Origin: Burkholderiaceae bacterium
GTDB taxonomy: Bacteria > Pseudomonadota > Gammaproteobacteria > Burkholderiales > Burkholderiaceae
Assembly: GCA_022701845.1 (NCBI GenBank)
Contig: JAKONS010000076.1
Coordinates: forward strand, 1 to 11,809
Length of the DNA: 11,809 nt
Direction: 5' to 3'
Made by a program: the position numbers and the translations under genes. Under the pieces are notes generated by a model. It made no database searches. It worked only from the letters and a program-made list of their open reading frames with translations, and had not been told where the DNA came from. Below, one piece after another: positions 6,397-11,809 of this stretch. The stretch's first letter is position 1. Every line of letters begins with the position of its first letter.

Positions 6397-7740
6397 ATGA
6401 CACGAGACGACATTCGAGACGACGCCAACGACGGCACGCCGCAGCCCGCCTACCTGCACGGCTTCGGCAGCCAGTTCGAGACCGAATCGCTGCCCGGCGC
6501 CCTGCCGCGCGGCCGCAACAGCCCGCAGAAGCCGCCGCTGGCGCTCTACCCCGAGCAGATCTCCGGCAGCGCCTTCACCGCGCCGCGCCACGAGAACCTG
6601 CGCAGCTGGCTGTACCGCCGCCAGCCCTCGGTGGTGACCGGCCGCTACCGGCCCTATGCGCAGCCGCTGTGGACCAGCGGCGCGGCCGGCGGCGCCGCCA
6701 TGGCGCCCGACCCGATGCGCTGGAACCCGTTCCCCCTGCCCGAGGCGCCGACCGATTTCATCGACGGTCTGCGCACCCTGGCGGCCAACGGCGATGTGGA
6801 GACCCAGGCCGGCATGGCCTCGCTGGTGTGGCTGGCCAACCGCTCGATGGAGCGGCGCGCGCTGGTCAACGCCGACGGCGAGATGCTGCTGCTGCCGCAG
6901 CAGGGCCGCATCCTGCTGACCACCGAGATGGGCGTGCTGTCGGTGCGCCCGGGCGAATTCGCGGTGGTGCCGCGCGGCGTCGCCTTCAAGGTCGGCCTGC
7001 CCGACGGGCCGTCGCGCGGTTATGTCTGCGAGAACTACGGCGCGCCGTTCCGCCTGCCCGAGCTGGGCCCGATCGGCGCCAACGGCCTGGCCGCGCCGCG
7101 CGACTTCCTGGTGCCGGTGGCCGCCACCGAAGCCGCGCCCGGCCGCTACGACATGGTCAAGAAATTCGGCGGCCGGCTGTGGCAGGCCGAGATGGCGCAC
7201 ACCCCGTTCGACGTGGTGGCCTGGCACGGCAACCTGGCGCCCTACAAGTACGACACCGCGAATTTCATGGTGATCGGCTCGATCAGCTTCGACCATCCCG
7301 ATCCGTCGATCTTCACCGTGCTGACCTCGCCCAGCGACACGCCCGGCACCGCCAACTGCGACTTCGTGATCTTCCCGCCGCGCTGGCTGGTGATGGAGGA
7401 CACCTTCCGTCCGCCCTGGTACCACCGCAACCTGATGAGCGAGTTCATGGGGCTGGTGTACGGCCAGTACGACGCCAAGCCCGAGGGCTTCAAGCCCGGC
7501 GGCGCCAGCCTGCACAACTGCATGGTGCCGCACGGCCCGGACGAGGAAAGCTTCGAGCGCGCTACCGGCAGCACCCTGCAGCCGCACAAGCTCGACGGCA
7601 CCCTGGCCTTCATGTTCGAGAGCCGCTACCGCTTCGTGCCCACCGCCTTCGCCCTCGACGGCGGCGCGCTCGACCCGAACTATCCCGACTGCTGGCAGGG
7701 GCTGGCCGACCATTCCGACGACGAGACACGAGCGACATGA
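6397..7740 (+). CDS. hmgA: Homogentisate 1,2-dioxygenase
   Basis: It opens the ring of homogentisate to give maleylacetoacetate, using Fe(II) and O2. The 447-residue product is the family's usual size. The iron ligands are H343 and E349 in [12 protein letters not shown] and H379 in [10 protein letters not shown], with the same spacing as H335/E341/H371 of the human enzyme. [12 protein letters not shown] (19-30), [10 protein letters not shown] (69-78) and [10 protein letters not shown] (352-361) are other conserved parts. The ATG at 6397 has GGGGAAG about 9 bases upstream, one of the clearer Shine-Dalgarno sites in the cluster. It follows phhA by 39 bp, a gap containing a short GGCCC-GCC-GGGCC hairpin. 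Its stop overlaps the fahA ATG (ATGA), implying translational coupling. Confidence 0.98.
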   Translation: MTRDDIRDDANDGTPQPAYLHGFGSQFETESLPGALPRGRNSPQKPPLALYPEQISGSAFTAPRHENLRSWLYRRQPSVVTGRYRPYAQPLWTSGAAGGAAMAPDPMRWNPFPLPEAPTDFIDGLRTLAANGDVETQAGMASLVWLANRSMERRALVNADGEMLLLPQQGRILLTTEMGVLSVRPGEFAVVPRGVAFKVGLPDGPSRGYVCENYGAPFRLPELGPIGANGLAAPRDFLVPVAATEAAPGRYDMVKKFGGRLWQAEMAHTPFDVVAWHGNLAPYKYDTANFMVIGSISFDHPDPSIFTVLTSPSDTPGTANCDFVIFPPRWLVMEDTFRPPWYHRNLMSEFMGLVYGQYDAKPEGFKPGGASLHNCMVPHGPDEESFERATGSTLQPHKLDGTLAFMFESRYRFVPTAFALDGGALDPNYPDCWQGLADHSDDETRAT

Positions 7741-9074
7741 ACGACATCCACACAGACACCACCACCGACGCCGGCCTGCGCAGCTGGGTCGAGACCGCCA
7801 ACACCGACGGCACCGACTTCCCGCTGCAGAACCTGCCGCTCGGCATCTTCCGCCGCGCCGGCAGCGCCGAGGCCTTCCGCCCGGGTGCCGCCATCGGCGA
7901 CCGCATCGTCGACCTGCTCGCATTGCGCGACGCCGGCCTGCTGGCGCCCGAGGCGGCGGCGGCCATCGCCGGCACCGAGGACGGCAGCCTGAACGCCCTG
8001 ATGCGCCGCGGCGCCGACGCCCGCCGCGCCCTGCGCCGGGCGCTGAGCGCGGGCCTGCGCGACGATGCGCCGGAGGCCGCCCGCGCCGCCTGGCAGCGCT
8101 GCCTGCTGGCGCAGTCGCAGGCCGAGATGGCCCTGCCGGCGCGCATCGGCGACTACACCGACTTCTACACCAGCATCCACCACGCCACCACCATCGGCAA
8201 GCAGTTCCGGCCCGACGCGCCGCTGCTGCCCAACTACAAATACGTGCCGATCGGCTACCACGGCCGGGCCTCCTCGATCGGCGTCAGCGGCCAGTCGTTT
8301 CCGCGCCCCTGCGGCCAGACCAAGGCGCCGACCGCCGACGTGCCGGCGCTCGGCCCCTGCCGCCGGCTCGACTACGAGCTGGAGCTGGGCGTGCTGGTGT
8401 CGCAGCCCAACGCGGCGGGCGAGCCGATCGCCATCGACGCGGCCGAAGACCATGTGTTCGGCCTGGCGCTGTTCAACGACTGGAGCGCGCGCGACATCCA
8501 GGGCTGGGAATACCAGCCGCTCGGCCCGTTCCTGTCGAAGAACTTCGCCAGCACGCTGTCGCCCTGGGTGGTGACGCTGGAAGCGCTGGCGCCGTTCCGC
8601 AAGGCCTTCACCCGGCCCGCGGGCGACCCGGCGCCGCTGCCCTACCTGGATTCGGCCGCCAACCGCGACGCCGGCGCCCTCGACATCGCACTGGAGGTAT
8701 GGCTGCAGACCGCCCGCATGTGCGAGGCCGGCTTCGCGGGCGACCGCCTGTCGACCTCCAACTATGCCGACGCCTACTGGACGATGGCTCAGCTGGTGGC
8801 GCACCACACGGTCAACGGCTGCAACCTGATGCCGGGCGACCTGCTCGGCACCGGCACGCTGTCGGGCCCGCGCCCCGAGCAGGGCGGCTCGCTGCTGGAG
8901 CTGAGCGGCAGCGGCAAGACGCCGATCACCCTGTCGAACGGCGAGACCCGCAGCTTCCTGGAAGACGGCGACACGGTGGTCCTGAAGGCGTACTGCCAGC
9001 GCGACGGCCAGCGCCGCATCGGTTTCGGCGAATGCCGCGGCACGGTGCTGCCGGCGCGGGCGCATGCCGCATGA
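7737..9074 (+). CDS. fahA: Fumarylacetoacetase
   Basis: It hydrolyses fumarylacetoacetate to fumarate and acetoacetate, the last step of the pathway. The 445-residue product has the N-terminal FAH domain (about 25-135) and the catalytic domain (about 138-440). Metal and catalytic residues are in place: D142 and H149 in [13 protein letters not shown]214 and E216 in LDYELELG, and D248 in [10 protein letters not shown]. Their spacings match the human D126/H133/E199/E201/D233 set to within one residue. YHGRASSI (174-181) and [12 protein letters not shown] (266-277) are further family signatures. The ATG at 7737 overlaps the hmgA stop. The gene's own stop overlaps the maiA ATG, giving two coupled junctions in a row. 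Confidence 0.97.
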   Translation: MNDIHTDTTTDAGLRSWVETANTDGTDFPLQNLPLGIFRRAGSAEAFRPGAAIGDRIVDLLALRDAGLLAPEAAAAIAGTEDGSLNALMRRGADARRALRRALSAGLRDDAPEAARAAWQRCLLAQSQAEMALPARIGDYTDFYTSIHHATTIGKQFRPDAPLLPNYKYVPIGYHGRASSIGVSGQSFPRPCGQTKAPTADVPALGPCRRLDYELELGVLVSQPNAAGEPIAIDAAEDHVFGLALFNDWSARDIQGWEYQPLGPFLSKNFASTLSPWVVTLEALAPFRKAFTRPAGDPAPLPYLDSAANRDAGALDIALEVWLQTARMCEAGFAGDRLSTSNYADAYWTMAQLVAHHTVNGCNLMPGDLLGTGTLSGPRPEQGGSLLELSGSGKTPITLSNGETRSFLEDGDTVVLKAYCQRDGQRRIGFGECRGTVLPARAHAA

Positions 9075-9721
9075 GCCTGGCGCTGCACGGCTATTTCCGC
9101 AGCTCGGCGGCCTACCGGGTGCGCATCGCGCTGGGCCTCAAGGGCCTGGACTACGCATCGATCCCGGTGCACCTGGTGCGCAACGGCGGCGAGCAGCGCC
9201 AGCCGGCCTATGCGGCGCTGAATCCGGAAAAACTGGTGCCCACGCTGTGCGACGGCGACACCGTGCTGGGCCAGTCGCTGGCCATCCTGGAATACCTGGA
9301 GGAGCGCTTCCCGCAACCGGCCCTGCTGCCGGCCGATGCCGCCGGGCGCGGCCGGGTGCGGGCGCTGGCGGCGGCGGTGGCCTGCGACATCCACCCGCTC
9401 AACAACCTGCGGGTGCTGCAGTACCTGGAGGGCACGCTGGGCATCGACGCCGCGCAGAAGCAGGCCTGGATCGCCCACTGGATCGCCGAGGGCTTCGGCG
9501 CCCTGGAAACCCGGCTGGCGCGCGATGCCAACACCGGCGCCTGCTGCCACGGCGACACGCCCACCGTCGCCGACTGCTGCCTGGTGCCGCAGGTGTTCAA
9601 CGCGCGCCGCTTCGCGCTGCCGCTGGACGCCTACCCGACCATCCTGCGCATCGACGCGCACCTGGCGCGCCTGCCGGCCTTCGCGCAGGCCGCACCCGAG
9701 GCGCAGGCCGACGCGCAGTGA
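9071..9721 (+). CDS. maiA: Maleylacetoacetate isomerase (zeta-class glutathione transferase)
   Basis: It isomerises maleylacetoacetate to fumarylacetoacetate, using glutathione as cofactor. The 216-residue product has a thioredoxin-like N-terminal domain with FRSSAAYRVRIAL (9-21), where S11/S12 are the glutathione-activating serines of zeta-class enzymes. It also has the cis-proline motif KLVPTL (54-59) and GQSLAILEYLEE (67-78). A helical C-terminal domain follows with HPLNNLRVLQYL (near 116-127). The usual SSCS motif is SSAA here, a variant I associate with bacterial MaiA. The ATG at 9071 overlaps the fahA stop (ATGA). It is the last gene of the cluster, and a long hairpin begins right after its stop. 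In reaction order it precedes FahA although it is encoded after it. Confidence 0.95.
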   Translation: MSLALHGYFRSSAAYRVRIALGLKGLDYASIPVHLVRNGGEQRQPAYAALNPEKLVPTLCDGDTVLGQSLAILEYLEERFPQPALLPADAAGRGRVRALAAAVACDIHPLNNLRVLQYLEGTLGIDAAQKQAWIAHWIAEGFGALETRLARDANTGACCHGDTPTVADCCLVPQVFNARRFALPLDAYPTILRIDAHLARLPAFAQAAPEAQADAQ

Positions 9722-9760
9722 GCGGCGGCGGCGGCAGCAAGGGCGTGCCGCCGTTGCCGC
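9722..9760. terminator. Long GC-rich stem-loop filling the gap between convergent maiA and yceI
   Basis: Bases 9722-9736 pair with 9746-9760: 13 Watson-Crick pairs and two G-U wobbles in the plus-strand RNA, around a 9-base loop. The hairpin starts one base after the maiA stop and ends one base before the yceI stop. No U-tract follows on either strand. It is therefore not a canonical intrinsic terminator, but could block transcription or protect 3' ends of both mRNAs. In the minus-strand RNA the two wobbles become mismatches. Confidence 0.5.
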
Positions 9761-9761
9761 C

Positions 9762-10397
9762 TTACTGCCGCACCGCCTCCACCTGGATCGACAGCTGGAT
9801 GTCGTCGCCCACGAACGGCGCGTTCGAGGTCATGCCCCAGACGCTGCGCTTGATGGTGGCCTCCAGGTCGCCGCCGCAGACTTCCTTCTTCACCATCGGG
9901 TTGTCGTAGCAGCGGAAGTTGGTCACCTTCAGCTTCACCGGATGGGTCTGGCCGAGCATCGTCAGCTGGCCGGTGACCGCGGTCGGCTTGGCGCCGGCGA
10001 AGACGAAAGCGCTGCTGACGAAACGCGCGGTGGGGTATTTGCCGGTGTTGAAGAAATCGTCCTTCTTCAGGTGGCCGTCGAGTTCCGCCACGCCGGTGGA
10101 GACCGAATCGATGGCGATGGTGATGTCGGCGCTGCCCTTCTTGGCAGCCAGGTCGAGCATCACCGAGCCCTCGGTCTTGTCGAAGCGGCCGCGCATGGTG
10201 GAGGTGCCGAAATGCCGCACGCCGAAGGTGGCGAAGGTGTGCGTCGGATCGACCTGGTAGTTGGCCGGTGCGGCCTGCGCGGCCACGACGGCGGCGCCGC
10301 CGAGTGCGGCCACGGCGGCCAGGCGGGTGAGGAAGCGGGCGGCGGAAAGACGAGCGGAGCGGGTGGGGCCGGTGTGGCGAACGGTGCGCAAGGTCAT
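9762..10397 (-). CDS. YceI-family secreted lipid-binding-like protein
   Basis: The 211-residue precursor begins with a signal peptide: several Arg in the first 25 residues, a hydrophobic LAAVAALGGAAVVAA core (26-40), and a likely cleavage after AQA at residue 42. The mature part is the YceI lipocalin-like beta-barrel: YQVDPTHTFATFGVRHFG (47-64), GRFDKTEGSVMLD (70-82), DGHLKKDDFFNTGKYPTARF (107-126), LGQTHPVKLKV (148-158), and ATIKRSVWGM (180-189). Known relatives bind polyisoprenoid-type lipids in the periplasm. C163 and C174 could form a disulfide. The ATG at 10397-10395 is chosen for its AAAGGAT Shine-Dalgarno about 5-9 bases upstream. The frame is open far upstream, but that is a GC-rich artefact. 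It is divergent from a MarR-family gene that may regulate it, and convergent with maiA. Confidence 0.95.
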   Translation of the reverse strand: MTLRTVRHTGPTRSARLSAARFLTRLAAVAALGGAAVVAAQAAPANYQVDPTHTFATFGVRHFGTSTMRGRFDKTEGSVMLDLAAKKGSADITIAIDSVSTGVAELDGHLKKDDFFNTGKYPTARFVSSAFVFAGAKPTAVTGQLTMLGQTHPVKLKVTNFRCYDNPMVKKEVCGGDLEATIKRSVWGMTSNAPFVGDDIQLSIQVEAVRQ

Positions 10398-10568
10398 CGA
10401 ACATCCTTTTTCAATGGCGGTGGAAAGATCGCGAGCCCCGGACGGGCTGCAAACGATTCTTCCATCCGTCGCGGCGGTGCCGGTAACCGCTTGCCCGCCG
10501 CAGCTTGCGCAGCGGCGCGCGCCTTGACGAGAATGGTGCGCACCCCAGACCAGCGGAGACCGATCGAC
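10398..10568. promoter_or_regulatory. Divergent yceI/marR intergenic region with GGTGCGCACC palindrome
   Basis: The 171-bp gap must hold promoters for both genes. A perfect 10-bp palindrome, GGTGCGCACC, lies at 10535-10544, just after a TTGACG hexamer (10524-10529) that could be a -35 for the rightward gene. No convincing -10 follows. The palindrome is a possible operator for the adjacent MarR-type protein, although short GC palindromes also arise by chance at this base composition. Confidence 0.3.
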
Positions 10569-11090
10569 GTGGCCGAACCCAACCCACCGGACAGCAGCCG
10601 GGACGACGCGACGCCGCCGCCCGCGGCCCAGGACGACCGCTGGCGCGAGGCGCACCTGGGCCGTCTGCTCGGCCATGCGATGCGCCGCTTCGACGCCCGG
10701 GTGCTGGCCCTGATGGCGCAGGACGACGAGGTGCCGCTGGCGCTGTCGAACCTGGCCGCCCGCGCGCAGGTGAGCGCGGCGCACATCCACATCACCCGGC
10801 ATCTGGCGCTGCAGGGCTCGCGCCTGACCACGCTGGCCGACGCTGCCGGCATGAGCAAGCAGGCGATGGGCACGCTGGTCGACCAGTGCGAGGCCTGGGG
10901 CCTGGTGCGGCGCGAGGCCGACGGGCGCGACGCCCGGGCGCGGCGGGTGGTGTTCACCCCCACCGGCCATGCCTGGCGGGAGGCGTTCCGGCGGGCGGTG
11001 GCGCGGGCCGAGGCCGAGTTCCGCTCCAGCGTCGGGCCGGAAGTGGCGGCGGTGGTGGCGCTGGGCCTGGAGGCGTATGGGCAAAGTTGA
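10569..11090 (+). CDS. MarR-family transcriptional regulator
   Basis: The 173-residue product has a disordered Pro/Asp-rich N-terminus (1-23), a helix (28-50), and a MarR-type winged helix. The recognition region is SRLTTLADAAGMSKQAMGTL (84-103) followed by VDQCEAWGLVRREADGRDAR, whose D.RDAR wing is the family signature, then VVFTPTG (127-133) and a C-terminal dimerisation helix. MarR proteins are usually homodimeric repressors released by small ligands; the ligand here is unknown. It is divergent from the YceI gene, a plausible target along with itself. The GTG at 10569 is preferred because GGAG ends 10 bases upstream. An in-frame ATG at 10533 would add 12 residues, but that stretch contains the rare codons AGA and CCA and has no Shine-Dalgarno. 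Confidence 0.88.
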   Translation: MAEPNPPDSSRDDATPPPAAQDDRWREAHLGRLLGHAMRRFDARVLALMAQDDEVPLALSNLAARAQVSAAHIHITRHLALQGSRLTTLADAAGMSKQAMGTLVDQCEAWGLVRREADGRDARARRVVFTPTGHAWREAFRRAVARAEAEFRSSVGPEVAAVVALGLEAYGQS

Positions 11091-11095
11091 CAAAT

Positions 11096-11124
11096 CTGAC
11101 ACGAAGCGCGCCACCGGTTACCCT
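11096..11124 (+). promoter_or_regulatory. Candidate sigma-70-type promoter for the sensor gene
   Basis: CTGACA (11096-11101), a 17-base spacer, and TACCCT (11119-11124) make a possible promoter between the MarR gene and the sensor gene. A perfect TTGACA (11087-11092) overlapping the marR stop gives a TGACA direct repeat but has no -10 at the right distance. The predicted start would fall at about 11131, on the ATG of the 12-codon ORF. The -10 matches only three of six consensus positions. Confidence 0.3.
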
Positions 11125-11130
11125 GCGGCG

Positions 11131-11169
11131 ATGGATGAACTACCGGAGCGCCAGCGCGCGATCCATTGA
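11131..11169 (+). other. 12-codon ORF overlapping the sensor gene start (TGATG)
   Basis: ATG at 11131 reads MDELPERQRAIH, and its TGA (11167-11169) shares one base with the ATG of the sensor gene. It has no Shine-Dalgarno, but may sit at the very 5' end of the transcript from the candidate promoter at 11096-11124. It could couple translation into the sensor gene, or it could be chance. Confidence 0.3.
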
Positions 11170-11809
11170 TGTCAGGCGGCGCTTCGCGGAATTCGACGGC
11201 AGACCGGGGCGCCAGCATGGCGGCCGAGAAGCGCCGGCACCGCTCGCTCGGCAAGCAGCTGATGCTCGCCACCCTCGGCTTCTGCCTGCTGTTCACCCTG
11301 GCCGCGGCCGCCTTCCAGACCTGGTCGGCCTGGCGCGCCGGCAAGCAGGCGATGGAGGCCGACCTGGCGCTGATCGAGCGCATGTACAAGGGCGCGCTGG
11401 CCAAGGCCAACTGGGACCTCGACCGCGACCAGATCGGCACCTATGCCGAGATCCTGTCGCAGGCGCCTTCGGTGGGCGAGGTGCTGATCTCGGTGCGGCT
11501 GCCGGTCGGCCCGCCGCTGGTGTTCGAGCGCACGCGGCCGGGCTGGACCGCGTCCTCCACCACCCTGGTGCACCGCGCCACCCTGCGCTACGAGCCGTTT
11601 CCCGGCCGCAGCGAGGTGGTCGGCGAGCTGGTGCTGTCGGGCGACGAGGACCAGCTCAAGCGCCGCCTGCGCGACGCGCTGCTCGGCATCATCGCCACCC
11701 AGGCCCTGCAGTCGCTGCTGCTGGCCAGCCTGGTGATGGCGCTGTTCCACGGGCTGGTCACGGTGCATGTGCGGCGCATCGCCCGCCATCTGGCGCAGCT
11801 CACCCCGCT
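11169..11809 (+). CDS. Membrane sensor protein N-terminus (likely kinase or GGDEF/EAL type), cut by window end
   Basis: 213 codons are seen and the frame runs off the window. A basic cytoplasmic N-terminus (KRRHRSLGK, 21-29) leads into transmembrane helix 1 (about 31-49). An extracytoplasmic domain of about 115 residues follows (50-168), with YKGALAKANWDLDRDQIGTY, then PSVGEVLISV. This W-x-L/F-D...P.V..V.I pattern is one I associate with periplasmic sensing domains of hybrid histidine kinases and diguanylate cyclases. Transmembrane helix 2 spans about 170-199, and VRRIARHLAQLTP looks like the start of a HAMP linker. The output domain lies outside the window, so kinase versus cyclic-di-GMP enzyme cannot be decided. 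Start choice is open: ATG 11169 overlaps a 12-codon ORF and has no clear Shine-Dalgarno. ATG 11217 (residue 17) has only a weak GGGG upstream and would still keep helix 1. Confidence 0.8.
   Translation, partial: MSGGASRNSTADRGASMAAEKRRHRSLGKQLMLATLGFCLLFTLAAAAFQTWSAWRAGKQAMEADLALIERMYKGALAKANWDLDRDQIGTYAEILSQAPSVGEVLISVRLPVGPPLVFERTRPGWTASSTTLVHRATLRYEPFPGRSEVVGELVLSGDEDQLKRRLRDALLGIIATQALQSLLLASLVMALFHGLVTVHVRRIARHLAQLTP

Noticed and set aside
5392..7923. Very long minus-strand open frame (843 codons) across phhA and hmgA
   Set aside because: It lies antisense to two genes with intact catalytic residues. Its translation is Arg/Gly/Ala/His-rich with no domain. Such shadows are expected at this GC content.
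10430..10500. ECF-like promoter (GGAAGA ... CGTC) upstream of yceI on the minus strand
   Set aside because: The spacing is about 13 rather than 16-17 and the -35 match is partial. Not supportable.
9336..10532. 399-codon upstream extension of the MarR frame
   Set aside because: It overlaps maiA in another frame and yceI antisense. The MarR domain starts only after about 10600.
10398..11114. 239-codon upstream extension of the YceI frame, antisense to the MarR gene
   Set aside because: A signal peptide with a good Shine-Dalgarno starts at 10397, and the extension is low-complexity antisense sequence.

Overview
The window is very GC-rich, with strong G/C preference at third codon positions. 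It carries a recA-recX pair with a CTGT-N8-ACAG LexA box and a tightly packed phenylalanine/tyrosine degradation cluster. Together these suggest a betaproteobacterium, most likely Burkholderiales (Comamonadaceae-like). That placement is inferred from gene content and protein style, not from a search. Genes fill almost the whole window and no gene-free stretch exceeds about 175 bases. I see no rRNA, tRNA, CRISPR array, insertion sequence or phage gene.

Left part (1-3614). A leftward gene cut by the window edge encodes a protein with a winged-helix-like N-terminal half and a PD-(D/E)XK/MmcB-like C-terminal half. It is divergent from a rightward pair: a free-standing RibD-type deaminase domain and a DUF2889 protein. 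The DUF2889 gene runs into the convergent recX, and the two share 88 bp at their 3' ends. recA lies just upstream of recX on the minus strand, with a perfect LexA half-site pair 44 bp before its start codon.

Middle part (3772-9760). A leftward Lrp/AsnC-family regulator is divergent from five rightward genes: hppD, phhA, hmgA, fahA and maiA. Together these take phenylalanine to tyrosine, and 4-hydroxyphenylpyruvate through homogentisate, maleylacetoacetate and fumarylacetoacetate to fumarate and acetoacetate. The aromatic aminotransferase and the pterin-4a-carbinolamine dehydratase (PhhB) are not in the window. The last three genes overlap by ATGA junctions. The 119-bp divergent gap holds two near-identical 15-bp palindromes (13/15 identical), good candidates for operators of the Lrp-type regulator. 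phhA is preceded by an exact 11-bp tandem duplication that creates a decoy ATG and a four-codon ORF ending on the real start. A long GC-rich hairpin fills the gap after maiA.

Right part (9762-11809). A leftward secreted YceI-family protein is divergent from a rightward MarR-family regulator. A membrane sensor protein follows, with two transmembrane segments and an extracytoplasmic domain, and is cut by the window end. A 12-codon ORF overlaps its start.

Most of the window is ordinary core metabolism and DNA repair. I do not see a clearly new multi-gene system. The points most worth checking are the palindrome pair, the phhA leader duplication, the DUF2889/recX shared 3' end, and the nuclease-like protein at the left edge.
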